A DNA stretch of 54,476 bases from Bacteroidota bacterium (GTDB lineage Bacteria > Bacteroidota > Bacteroidia > Cytophagales > UBA9547), in contig RDZG01000070.1 of assembly GCA_004293915.1 (NCBI GenBank), positions 1 through 54,476 of the forward strand. The letters are read 5' to 3'. The translations under genes and the position numbers were made by a program. Below, piece after piece: positions 1 through 7,423 of this stretch. Under the pieces are notes generated by a model. The model had not been told where the DNA came from and did no database searches. It saw nothing but the letters and a program-made list of their open reading frames with translations. The number at the start of each line of letters is the position of its first letter. The stretch's first letter is position 1.

Positions 1-101
1 CGTGCATTCGTGGCAAATATTAAGTTAGAATGATTTTCATCCTGTTCATTATTGCAATATATTAAAGTTATATTTTGTTGTAAATTTCAAAACATAGCCT
101 T
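1..101. repeat. Partial copy of a dispersed ~130-bp palindromic repeat
   Basis: The first 101 bases match 3749-3849 closely, from the segment CGTGCATTCGTGGC through a shared end around AAACATAGCCTT, with a few substitutions and small indels. Only the right half of the palindrome seen at 3717-3762 is present, because the window begins inside it. The copy ends exactly where an antitoxin remnant begins, so the repeat or a rearrangement at it probably removed the antitoxin's N-terminus. This is read directly from the sequence; mobility is an inference. Confidence 0.75.
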
Positions 102-257
102 AAAAAAGAAAATTCGGTTAAAGAAATAGAACAAATTATTCAAAACCAACACTTCACTTCTCCTAAAGCTGGTAGCACTAAGAAATACTATGGTGCTTTA
201 AAAAGAGGATTAGACGGGTTGGAATACCAAAAAAAGCTACGAAATGAGTTGCAATAA
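99..257 (+). pseudogene. Antitoxin remnant, C-terminal part only
   Basis: An open frame from 99 to the stop at 255-257 encodes about 52 residues ending GALKRGLDGLEYQKKLRNELQ-stop. No start codon exists before it; the frame runs into the dispersed repeat. It overlaps the start of the downstream PIN-domain gene by 14 bases, the usual layout of a type II antitoxin-toxin operon. The sequence resembles short antitoxins found upstream of VapC toxins in Bacteroidota, but I recognise only the arrangement and general character, not a named family. The DNA-binding N-terminus is missing, so it is presumably non-functional. Confidence 0.6.
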
Positions 258-626
258 TAATTTTTTGGTTGATACGATATTCTAATTTATTGCATAGAAG
301 AACGCCACGAGGTTTATACCTATCAAGATGCCACTTTTTGGATTTCAGATATTACTCAAATCGAGCTTTTGGGTGTAAAAAACATTTCTAAAGAAGTGAA
401 TTTAATTTGCTCAAACCTTATTGATGCTTGTATTTTGGTAAATATTAATGAAAAAATAAAGGAAATTGCAATAAAATTGAAACAAAAATATAGCATAAAA
501 ATTCCTGATGCTTTGATTGCTGCAACAGCAATATATTTACAATTTCCTATATTAACAGCAGATAAAGGGTTTGAGAAAATTGAAGAAGTAGATTTAATTT
601 TGATTGAAATCCAATCTGTAAAATAA
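244..626 (+). pseudogene. vapC: VapC-family PIN-domain toxin, frameshifted
   Basis: An ATG at 244 opens a frame reading MSCNNNFLVDT, which meets a stop at 283. The remainder continues in the next frame from about 277 (ILIYCIEERHEV...) to the stop at 624-626. Restoring one G near 276-277 gives the VapC start VDTDILIY. The PIN-domain acidic residues are visible across both parts: D in VDTD, E in TQIELLG, D in PDALIAATA and D in TADKGF. VapC toxins are Mg2+-dependent RNases, often cutting initiator tRNA. The gene is about 127 codons if repaired. Loss of the antitoxin's N-terminus next door fits relaxed selection; a sequencing error is the alternative. Confidence 0.8.
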
Positions 627-640
627 AATTTAAACTTCAA

Positions 641-666
641 AAAAAAGCTTTATATAGCTTTTTTAA
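641..666 (+). terminator. Rho-independent terminator after vapC remnant
   Basis: A hairpin with arms AAAAAAGCT (641-649) and AGCTTTTTT (656-664) lies 15 bases after the vapC stop and ends in a T-run. The stem is AT-rich and so only moderately strong. Confidence 0.5.
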
Positions 667-703
667 AAAAAAGCCTTGCATTAATTTAAAGCAAGACCTT
701 TTT
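664..703 (-). terminator. Terminator of the LysM gene
   Basis: Read on the minus strand, GGTCTTGC (from 698) and GCAAGGC form a stem with one bulged position and an AT-rich loop, followed by a run of eight T. It lies just beyond the stop of the LysM gene at 717. Confidence 0.6.
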
Positions 704-716
704 TTAAAATCAAAAA

Positions 717-1184
717 TTATAATACTGGAATACGCAAAACCTGACCTGGATAAATTTTATCTACATGTTTCAACATCGGTTTATTGGCTTCAAAAATAGC
801 TTCGTATTTCATCGGATCGCCATAAACAGCTTTCGATATTTTAGAAAGTGTGTCGCCACTTACCACAGTATGGTATTTTGCTTCTGGTTTTGGAGCAGAT
901 ACAATCATGTTGTTATCCACTTTTGCTACACCTTCAACATTTCCTACTGTCAAAGCAATTTTTTCGCTATGTTCTTGCTCTGCCACTTCGCCACCAAGCA
1001 ATACAGTGCTATCGCCAGTAACTTTGATATCTAATTTTTTAAATGGAATGTTCATCAATTGAACATGTTTTACCAATGCAGAAGCTCTTACTTGAGCTTT
1101 GGCTTCGGGTGTTGGTGCTTTTTTTTCATCATCGCCACCAAAAATTTTTTCGCCTGCTGATTTTACAAAATCTAATAGTCCCAT
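717..1184 (-). CDS. lysM: BON and LysM domain protein (Kbp/YgaU family)
   Basis: The 155-residue protein begins MGLLDFVKSAGEKIFG and matches the E. coli YgaU/Kbp architecture nearly end to end. It has an N-terminal amphipathic segment, a BON domain (about 35-95, VTGDSTVLLGGEV...VGNVEGVAKVDN) and a C-terminal LysM domain (about 104-155, YHTVVSGDTLSKISK...KIYPGQVLRIP). E. coli Kbp is a soluble K+-binding protein of about 149 residues. There is no signal peptide, which agrees with a cytoplasmic role. LysM normally binds peptidoglycan, but in this family its role is structural. The gene is monocistronic, with its own terminator. K+ binding here is inferred from the family, not shown by residues I can name. 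Confidence 0.85.
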   Translation of the reverse strand: MGLLDFVKSAGEKIFGGDDEKKAPTPEAKAQVRASALVKHVQLMNIPFKKLDIKVTGDSTVLLGGEVAEQEHSEKIALTVGNVEGVAKVDNNMIVSAPKPEAKYHTVVSGDTLSKISKAVYGDPMKYEAIFEANKPMLKHVDKIYPGQVLRIPVL

Positions 1185-1280
1185 AATGTTGTTTAGTTAA
1201 TTAATGTTATTTTTTGTGAAAGATAAATATCTGTTTTGAATAAATAAACATAAGATTTAAAAATATTTTTTCAAAAAATG

Positions 1281-1310
1281 TTTGAATGTCATATTTATTC
1301 ACTTTATTTG
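1281..1310 (+). promoter_or_regulatory. Promoter of the cold-shock gene
   Basis: A TTTG (-33) at 1281-1284 is separated by 18 bases from TTTATTTG at 1303-1310, a one-mismatch form of the Bacteroidota -7 element TAnnTTTG. The cold-shock ATG follows 19 bases later. Confidence 0.45.
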
Positions 1311-1329
1311 TTAAAATTTAAAATAAATA

Positions 1330-1524
1330 ATGCAAACAGGTAAAGTAAAGTTTTTTAATTCTACCAAAGGTTTTGGTTTTATTAAACCGGATGATTCAAG
1401 TGAAGACATCTTTGTTCACATGTCAGGACTAGTTAGTCCACAAATTCGTGAGAACGACAGCGTAAAATTCAATGTAGAAAGAGGTAAAAAAGGCCTTAAT
1501 GCAGTTAACGTAGAATTAGTATAG
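1330..1524 (+). CDS. Cold-shock protein (CspA family)
   Basis: This 64-residue protein is a single cold-shock domain: MQTGKVKFFN start, RNP1 motif KGFGFI (about 15-20), RNP2 motif DIFVHMSGL (about 27-35) and the terminal motif KKGLNAVNVEL. Such proteins bind single-stranded RNA and DNA and melt RNA secondary structure, at low temperature or constitutively. The length is standard for the family. It is transcribed away from lysM and towards dnaG, with which it shares a bidirectional terminator. A second family member lies at 7160-7351; the two differ enough not to be a recent duplication. Confidence 0.93.
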   Translation: MQTGKVKFFNSTKGFGFIKPDDSSEDIFVHMSGLVSPQIRENDSVKFNVERGKKGLNAVNVELV

Positions 1525-1542
1525 TTTAAACATATACATCGC

Positions 1543-1577
1543 AAAAAAAAGTCGAAAGTAATTTCGACTTTTTTTTT
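1543..1577. terminator. Bidirectional terminator between csp and dnaG
   Basis: Arms AAAAAAAAGTCGAAA and TTTCGACTTTTTTTTT surround a GTAA loop. The stem is flanked by A-run and T-run, so it works in both directions: it ends the cold-shock gene (+) and dnaG (-), whose stop is at 1595. Confidence 0.85.
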
Positions 1578-1594
1578 GTATTAAATCTTCAGAA

Positions 1595-3529
1595 CTACCC
1601 ACTTATTACTATCCCAAGTTCCTTAGCATAAATCTGTAAATATTTTTTTAGTTCGATATTTTCGTCTAATAAAGCATTTATTTCTTCGGTTTCTGCATCG
1701 CTTAATTTATTTAATTTCAATTGATTATCTCTATTTCGCTTTTTGAATTTTTCAAAGTTCAATCTAGCCAACGATTTATTCATCAAAATCATTTTGTCAT
1801 TATCTTTTGGCGTAATATAAATTTGGTATTTATCGTACCACAAATTGCTTAATTCATGTTTTGATGTCAAAATATTGATTAACCGTTCTTCAATAGTTAC
1901 ATCAGGATATTTCATAAAATAATCTAGCGTAGGAAGTTGGTTTTGTGCCAATTCTAGTTTGAAAATTTCAATAATTTTAGCATAAATGGGGTCTTCAAAA
2001 GTAATATTTTGCAAATACGAAAACATAATTTGAATCAAGGTTTGTTCTTCGATTTGCACATCAGCATATTCGAGCAAAATGCGAATGATTTCACGTTCGG
2101 CAATTTCGTTGCTATCTGTACGAGCAAAAACATCCGTAACTATTTTATTTTCAATATCTATATGTAAGGTTTCTTCTAGGTTTTGAGCCTTTTCTTGTTG
2201 TTTTTTTGCTTCGCCAAGTTTTATTTTATTATATTCTGAAACTATTACTTGTTCGTCAATCTCGAGTAATTGGCTGCATTTTCTAAAATATAATGAACGC
2301 TGAATTTCATCTTTTATTTTAGCTATAGAATTTATGATTTCATGTATTACTTCTCCTTTTTTTAGTGGGTCGTTTGCCGAATCTTGCAACAAAACTTCGG
2401 TTTTGAAAGTAATAAAATCTTTTGCATTTTTAGTAAGATATTCTATAAAAGCTGTTGCACCAACTTTGTTTACAAAACTATCGGGGTCATCGCCATCTGG
2501 AAAAACTAATACTTTGATATTCAGTCCACTATCTAATAGCATATCTGTTCCTCTTATGGCAGCTTTTATACCTGCTTTGTCGCCATCATATAGCACTATA
2601 ACATTTTTTGTATATCGAGCTATTAGCTTGATTTGCCCCTCAGTTAGCGATGTTCCCGAACTAGCAACAGCATTTGTTATGCCAGCTTGATAGAGCGAAA
2701 GCACATCCATATACCCCTCCACAAGCAAGCAATTATCTTGATTTCTAATGCTTTGCTTTGCCTGAAAAAGTCCATAAAGCACTTGGTTTTTTACATAAAG
2801 TTCGGTTTCGGGGGAGTTGATGTATTTGGCAGTGCCTTTGTCGCTACCCAAAATTCTACCTGCTAAGGCTATGGTTTTTCCAGTTATATTATGAATTGGA
2901 AACATGACCCGATTGCGAAAAAAATCGAATTTTTTGCCATTTTCTGAAATTTTTATGACTCCAGCTTTAGCCAGCAAATCTTGGTTAAATTGTTTTGTAA
3001 TCGGTTCGTTTAGCAATCCATCCCAAGAATCTAGTGCAAAACCAAGCTCAAATTCTGCAATTGTTTTGTCGTTTAATCCTCGCTCTATAAAATAGCTTTT
3101 CCCAATTGCCATTCCATCTGGATGGCTTAATAAAATATTTTTATAATAATTTTTGGTGTGTTCTAAAATAATAAATAACGAATCTTTTTCGGATTGAGCT
3201 TCTTTTTCTGCATCCGAAAATTCGGTTTTATCATATTGAACTTCTATGGCATATTTTTTTGCAAGGTATTTTAAAGCTTCAACATAAGTAAGTTTATCAA
3301 CTTCCATCACAAACTTTAGGGCATCGCCACCTTTGCCTGTTGAAAAACATTTGAAAATGCCTTTCGATGGCGAAACATAAAAAGAAGGTGTTTTTTCGTT
3401 TGTAAAAGGCGAAAGGGCAGCATAATTTGCACCCCGTTTTTTGAGCGACACAAAATCTCCTACAACTTCCACTATATCAGCGGCTTGCAATATTTGATTG
3501 ATAGAATCTTGTGTGATGCGCATGTACAA
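1595..3529 (-). CDS. dnaG: DNA primase DnaG
   Basis: The 644-residue primase lays RNA primers for chromosome replication, working with the DnaB helicase. Order: N-terminal zinc-ribbon-like domain (about 5-100; SPFTNEKTPSFYVSPSKG), catalytic core with TOPRIM domain (CLLVEGYMD near 270 and VLYDGDKAGIKA near 315), and a C-terminal helicase-interaction region. The usual CHC2 zinc ligands are absent: positions normally Cys and His read S and T in SPFT, and CFST replaces the CxxC pair. I recall this as a trait of Bacteroidota primases. Two starts are close together, ATG at 3529 (MYMRITQ) and ATG at 3523 (MRITQ); the second fits the family better. The first 36 codons recur as a decayed copy at 6009-6117. 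Confidence 0.95.
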   Translation of the reverse strand: MYMRITQDSINQILQAADIVEVVGDFVSLKKRGANYAALSPFTNEKTPSFYVSPSKGIFKCFSTGKGGDALKFVMEVDKLTYVEALKYLAKKYAIEVQYDKTEFSDAEKEAQSEKDSLFIILEHTKNYYKNILLSHPDGMAIGKSYFIERGLNDKTIAEFELGFALDSWDGLLNEPITKQFNQDLLAKAGVIKISENGKKFDFFRNRVMFPIHNITGKTIALAGRILGSDKGTAKYINSPETELYVKNQVLYGLFQAKQSIRNQDNCLLVEGYMDVLSLYQAGITNAVASSGTSLTEGQIKLIARYTKNVIVLYDGDKAGIKAAIRGTDMLLDSGLNIKVLVFPDGDDPDSFVNKVGATAFIEYLTKNAKDFITFKTEVLLQDSANDPLKKGEVIHEIINSIAKIKDEIQRSLYFRKCSQLLEIDEQVIVSEYNKIKLGEAKKQQEKAQNLEETLHIDIENKIVTDVFARTDSNEIAEREIIRILLEYADVQIEEQTLIQIMFSYLQNITFEDPIYAKIIEIFKLELAQNQLPTLDYFMKYPDVTIEERLINILTSKHELSNLWYDKYQIYITPKDNDKMILMNKSLARLNFEKFKKRNRDNQLKLNKLSDAETEEINALLDENIELKKYLQIYAKELGIVISG

Positions 3530-3603
3530 AACTAATCAAAAACAGCTTGAAAACTCAATCTAAATTTAATTTTTCAACCAATTGTGAAACAAAATAAGGA
3601 GCT
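3421..3603. repeat. Left direct repeat flanking inserted T9SS gene; carries a detached oxidoreductase tail
   Basis: These 183 bases match 6009-6191 with 8 mismatches and no gaps. The left copy contains the functional 5' end of dnaG, the dnaG upstream gap, and (3555-3603, minus strand) an orphan tail of the FAD oxidoreductase encoding APYFVSQLVEKLNLD-stop, preceded at once by a stop codon. In the ancestral order the oxidoreductase therefore lay directly upstream of dnaG. About 2.4 kb now separates the two copies. Confidence 0.9.
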
Positions 3604-3664
3604 TAGCTTTGGAAATTATTTAATTTGGCTATATTCTAAATTAAACAACATTTGTTAAATTCCT

Positions 3665-3706
3665 AATTGGATTTGAAGATACAAGTTCAAATCCAATTTT
3701 TTTCTA
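3665..3706 (+). terminator. Orphan plus-strand terminator
   Basis: Perfect 13-base arms AATTGGATTTGAA and TTCAAATCCAATT enclose an 8-base loop and run into seven T. No plus-strand gene precedes it, so it was probably carried in with the inserted segment and belonged to a gene that is not retained. Confidence 0.7.
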
Positions 3707-3716
3707 TTATTTTTTT

Positions 3717-3849
3717 GCCACGAATTCACTAATTTTTAGTGTTTTTTTCGTGCATTCGTGGCAAATATTTAATTAAATTGATTTCATCCTATCATTATTG
3801 CAATGTTTTAAAGTTAAATTTTGTTGTAAATTTCAAAACATAGCCTTTA
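3717..3849. repeat. Palindromic dispersed repeat, complete copy
   Basis: The left part is a long inverted repeat: GCCACGAATTCAC (3717-3729) pairs with GTGCATTCGTGGC (3750-3762) with one mismatch, and an inner ACTAA/TTAGT pair is nested inside. A tail to about 3849 is shared with 1-101. The structure is REP- or MITE-like. A RAYT transposase remnant at 54324-54461 is the kind of enzyme that mobilises such palindromes, but no direct link is shown. Confidence 0.7.
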
Positions 3850-4038
3850 ATTTCAAATATATTATTTTAATAATGTTATAGGTTCATTTACTTATAATCA
3901 CAATTTTGCCCTCATAATCTTGAAAAAACATAGTTACCTTTTTTGATTTTGATTTATAAATAATAGAATTTACTTGTTTTGCAAGTGAATAGAAATAACA
4001 TAAACCAAAAAATAAATAAAAACAGAAAATAACACAAC

Positions 4039-5739
4039 ATGAAATTAAAATTATTATTACTGATATTAGTGTCCTTTAATCTTATTGCACAAACAAATAT
4101 CTTAACTGGAAATGTGTCAGGCAATTGGTCTTTGTCTGGGTCTCCTTATTTAATTCAAGGCAATATACTTATTCCTGATGGTTCAACATTAATAATTGAA
4201 GCAGGAGTAGTTGTTGAATTTCAAGGTAAATTTAAACTGTTTTGTAATGGAACTATTCTTGCAAATGGAAATCCACAACAATCAATATTATTTACTGTTC
4301 CTAACTCAAGTACTTCTATAGGTTGGTTAGGTATTAGATTTGAGGATACTCCGATAACAAATTCTCAATCTATTCTAAAGTATTGTACTTTTCAATATGG
4401 AAGAGCTGATCAACAAAATAATGATTTGGGAGGTGGAATTTATTTTAAAAACTATTCAAATTGTAATATTGAAAATTGTTCATTTTTATATAATTATGCA
4501 TTAAATGGTGGAGGGGCTATTTTGTGTAAAAACTCTTCACCAATAATAAAAAGCTCTACTTTCGATGAAAATTCCTCTGGTAATGGTGGAAATTGTCTTG
4601 AATCAGAAAATTCAACTTCTCTAATTGATGGCAATATCTTTAAAAAAGGCGGAATATATTGTTATAATTCAGATTTAATTATCAAAAATAATTCTTTTAA
4701 AAACAGTAATAGTCAAGGTGGTATTACTTGTTTTGGCGATAATTGGAATGGTGGAAAAATACCTCAATTAATAATTTCTAATAATATTTTTGATAATAAT
4801 GTAAATGAAAATGGGGCAGGTGGAGGTGCTATACTATTACATAATGCTTTAGCAATAATTAAAAATAATATTTTTAAAAATAATTCAACAAAATTTGGAG
4901 GAGGAGCTATTTCATTATTCAGAAATAATAATTTAAACACTTTAATGAACAGTAATATTGTAAATAATTTATTTTATAATAATTTGTCAGGGGGAGTAAC
5001 TACAGGCATAACTGTCGGAGGAGGTGCAATTGTTTGTTTGAATTCTTCTCCAAAGATCACAAACAATACTATTTGTAATAATAATACTACTTTTTTGGGA
5101 GGTGCAATTTTTTGTGATTCAAATTCTGATCCAAATTTTTACAATAACATTATTTTTAACAATACAAAAAATGGTTCTGAAATTGACAATATTTATTTAT
5201 CAGATAATAATAGTGACCCCAATTTTTATTATAATAATTTACAAGGAGGTATAAATGGAATTAATACTAATGGAAATCCATATACAGGTGTTTTTAATAA
5301 TAATTTTAATTTAAACCCAAACTTTGTAGATGTAACTACTGGAAATTATTTACTTTCATCAAATTCCCCATGTATAAATACAGGTAAACCTGACACTACA
5401 GGATTAAATATCCCTACAATAGATTTGGTAAATAATCAAAGAATATTTGAAAATATTATTGATTTAGGCTGTTATGAATCTCAAGAAATTTTATCAGTTG
5501 AAGACGTAAATATCAGTAGCAAATTAACTTTATATCCTAATCCAGTAAAAAATATATTAAATTTTAATACTACAGAAATTATTACAAAAATTGAAATTTA
5601 TAATATTTTAGGAATTTTAATCTATTCAAAGATAATAAAAGATAACTATGTGGATTTAAGCAATATATTAGTCGGTAATTATTTCATTAAACTATATAGT
5701 GAAAATAGCACTCTACATGCTAAATTATATAAAGAATGA
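4039..5739 (+). CDS. Secreted parallel beta-helix protein with T9SS sorting domain
   Basis: A 566-residue exported protein. Signal peptide MKLKLLLLILVSFNLIAQ; then a right-handed parallel beta-helix (about 20-470) with repeated asparagine-rich turns such as NNIFKNNST and GGGAI; an insert typical of these proteins (SPCINTGKPD...DLGCYES, about 450-485); and a C-terminal type A T9SS sorting domain (about 498-566, LYPNPVKNILNF...). It should be exported by Sec, cross the outer membrane by T9SS, and be anchored or released. Beta-helix proteins of this kind often act on or bind polysaccharides, but no catalytic residues are recognisable. It is the only gene of a segment inserted between duplicated dnaG/oxidoreductase boundary sequence. 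Confidence 0.85.
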   Translation: MKLKLLLLILVSFNLIAQTNILTGNVSGNWSLSGSPYLIQGNILIPDGSTLIIEAGVVVEFQGKFKLFCNGTILANGNPQQSILFTVPNSSTSIGWLGIRFEDTPITNSQSILKYCTFQYGRADQQNNDLGGGIYFKNYSNCNIENCSFLYNYALNGGGAILCKNSSPIIKSSTFDENSSGNGGNCLESENSTSLIDGNIFKKGGIYCYNSDLIIKNNSFKNSNSQGGITCFGDNWNGGKIPQLIISNNIFDNNVNENGAGGGAILLHNALAIIKNNIFKNNSTKFGGGAISLFRNNNLNTLMNSNIVNNLFYNNLSGGVTTGITVGGGAIVCLNSSPKITNNTICNNNTTFLGGAIFCDSNSDPNFYNNIIFNNTKNGSEIDNIYLSDNNSDPNFYYNNLQGGINGINTNGNPYTGVFNNNFNLNPNFVDVTTGNYLLSSNSPCINTGKPDTTGLNIPTIDLVNNQRIFENIIDLGCYESQEILSVEDVNISSKLTLYPNPVKNILNFNTTEIITKIEIYNILGILIYSKIIKDNYVDLSNILVGNYFIKLYSENSTLHAKLYKE

Positions 5740-6142
5740 AATCTGTCAAAAGTTTTTTTGTAAAATAAAATGGTGTTATAATGTAATAATATTTTGTGAT
5801 ATCAATTGTTATAGTAAAAAATGTTATTCGTGGTTTATATACACATAGTTTATGTTTGGCAAAATCAAAAAAATAAAGTTGAAAAATTTACTTTTTTGAT
5901 TATAAAACATAATTTACAAGATTACACCTAAGCCAAAATCAAAACCAATTTCTTTATAAATCAAAATGTATTTTTCACTCAACTAGTCTTTCTGCTCAGA
6001 TATAGATACATAATTTGCCCCACGTTTTTTGAGCGAAACAAAATATCATACAACTTCCACTATATCAGCGGTTTGCAATATTTGATTGATAGAATCTTGT
6101 GCGATGCGCATGTACAAAACTAATCAAAAACAGCTTGATAAC
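5740..6142. other. Intergenic region with AT-rich spacer and dnaG-head copy
   Basis: No gene is seen here. The first 270 bases are AT-rich spacer without a clear terminator hairpin. From 6009 the right direct repeat begins; it contains a decayed copy of the first 36 codons of dnaG (minus strand) with an internal TGA, followed by the true tail of the oxidoreductase. Confidence 0.65.
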
Positions 6143-6191
6143 TCAATCTAAATTTAATTTTTCAACCAATTGTGAAACAAAATAAGGAGCT
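6009..6191. repeat. Right direct repeat; decayed dnaG head plus intact oxidoreductase tail
   Basis: This is the second copy of the 183-bp repeat at 3421-3603. The dnaG portion (minus strand, 6117 down to 6009) has seven differences from functional dnaG. Three are synonymous (GTG/GTT, CGG/CGT, GGT/GGG), one creates a stop (GGA to TGA) and three change residues. The oxidoreductase tail (6143-6191) is identical to the orphan copy. The synonymous changes suggest that the two copies diverged as coding alleles before this one decayed. Confidence 0.9.
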
Positions 6192-7099
6192 AAACTAACT
6201 GCTTTGGAGCCAAAGCCATTGATTATAAAATTGTTTTTTTGGGTTTCATGTTCAAAAACAAAAGGTCTACGGTCTTTGGTTGCAGGTCTGATTCCGAATT
6301 TAATGTCCTTAATTTGATATGGACTTTTTAAAAATGTTTTAAGTTTTTCTTCGAGTTCGGCAATGCCATTTTGTGTGATTTTGGGTTCTAAATCGTGATG
6401 ATGATAGGTTGAGCCAACTCGCTGATAATGATTTGTTTGTAAAATAAAAACCGATTTATTTACAATATAGTTTGTGTTATAATCTTCGATTTCGACATCT
6501 AAAATTTCGCCTTTATTTAATTGCCAAGCCAAATCTTTCCAAAGTGGATTTTGTGCAGCGTGCGCTCCTTCGCAAAATATGTTTATTTCTCCAATATGAT
6601 TTTTTGGATCAAATAATTCGGACTTTATATTATCTTTAAATATTTGCTTTGATTTTTCTAAAAACAGATTAATATCAACCCAACCAGAATGATTTATTTT
6701 TAATCCGCCATTCGGACAATCAATATTTGTTGTATCAGATTTTGATATAATTTCAATCCAATTTTTGTATTCAATTTCTGCCGATTTTCCCATCCAATAG
6801 TTTTGTTCTGCCAAATCGTGGAAAGGTTTAAAAATGGGTGTTTTATGTAAAAAATAAATACCATAATCAGCCTCTATTTCTGAATAGAGTTGGAGCAAAA
6901 ACGGGAAAATTTCGTCTGCCAACCACGTTTTAACCATTCTTTTTCCTGTTATAGGATTAAAAATACCAGCCGCAACTTTTGACGAACTTGCCAAATCGGC
7001 TTCAAAAATAGTGATTTGAACATTCTTTTTTTTGGCTAACAGAAATGCCAAAACACTTCCTACTAATCCAAAGCCAATAATGTTTATTTTTTTTGTCAT
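6143..7099 (-). CDS. FAD-dependent amine oxidoreductase (DAO family)
   Basis: About 318 residues from the ATG at 7099 (MTKKINIIGFGLVGS). A longer frame from 7126 adds nine residues without family character. The N-terminus has the Rossmann FAD motif GFGLVGS (GxGxxG) followed about 20 residues later by the acidic IFEAD. SSKVAAGIFNPITGKRMVKTW and the C-terminal FGIRPATKDRRPFV...NGFGSKAVSLAP are typical of D-amino-acid-oxidase/glycine-oxidase-like enzymes, and also resemble the oxidase half of MnmC. The substrate is not evident. It is soluble, with no signal peptide. Its 3' end is duplicated at 3555-3603, showing it once abutted dnaG. Confidence 0.85.
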   Translation of the reverse strand: MTKKINIIGFGLVGSVLAFLLAKKKNVQITIFEADLASSSKVAAGIFNPITGKRMVKTWLADEIFPFLLQLYSEIEADYGIYFLHKTPIFKPFHDLAEQNYWMGKSAEIEYKNWIEIISKSDTTNIDCPNGGLKINHSGWVDINLFLEKSKQIFKDNIKSELFDPKNHIGEINIFCEGAHAAQNPLWKDLAWQLNKGEILDVEIEDYNTNYIVNKSVFILQTNHYQRVGSTYHHHDLEPKITQNGIAELEEKLKTFLKSPYQIKDIKFGIRPATKDRRPFVFEHETQKNNFIINGFGSKAVSLAPYFVSQLVEKLNLD

Positions 7100-7159
7100 T
7101 CTAGCCACGAATGTACAAAAAAACATAAATCACGTGTGTAAAATTTTATACACAAAAAA

Positions 7160-7351
7160 TTAAACTTTTTTTACATTTACTGCATTCACTCCTTTTTTTC
7201 CTTCTTTCAACTCGAAAGTAACTTTGTCGTTTTGTTTGATTTTATCTATCAAACCTGTTGCATGTACAAAATATTCTTTCTGACCTTCGTCTTCTTTAAC
7301 AAATCCATAGCCTTTTGTTTCATTGAAAAACTTAATTATTCCAGTACTCAT
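7160..7351 (-). CDS. Cold-shock protein (CspA family)
   Basis: A 63-residue cold-shock domain from the ATG at 7351 (MSTGIIKFFNETKGYGFV); an in-frame ATG two codons upstream would add MN. RNP1 reads KGYGFV and RNP2 reads EYFVHATGL, where many members have DIFVH. It ends in KKGVNAVNVKKV. It probably binds single-stranded RNA. It lies 52 bases downstream of the oxidoreductase start region on the same strand, and whether it has its own promoter is unclear. Confidence 0.92.
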   Translation of the reverse strand: MSTGIIKFFNETKGYGFVKEDEGQKEYFVHATGLIDKIKQNDKVTFELKEGKKGVNAVNVKKV

Positions 7352-7423
7352 GTTCAATCTAATTGTTTATTATAATTTAAATTTAGATTAAAAAAATCAG
7401 ATATGCAAAAAAAAAATACTTTT

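Larger units (their letters stand above)
3530..4038. other. Intergenic junction of the inserted segment
   Basis: This 509-base stretch has no gene. In order it holds the spacer and orphan oxidoreductase tail of the left direct repeat (to 3603), an AT-rich junction, a strong plus-strand terminator (3665-3706), the palindromic repeat (3717-3849), then about 190 AT-rich bases leading to the T9SS gene. No convincing TAnnTTTG promoter is visible before 4039. A short inverted repeat, ACTTG-TTTTG-CAAGT, lies near 3973-3987. Confidence 0.7.

Noticed and set aside
3894-5970. Inverted similarity between the upstream and downstream flanks of the T9SS gene (TTTGATTTTG-like words)
   Set aside because: Matches are short, AT-rich and gapped, and not better than expected in such sequence. 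They are not convincing terminal inverted repeats.
1330-7351. The two cold-shock genes as a product of the dnaG-region duplication
   Set aside because: They are too different from each other and lie outside the 183-bp repeats, so they are ordinary paralogs.
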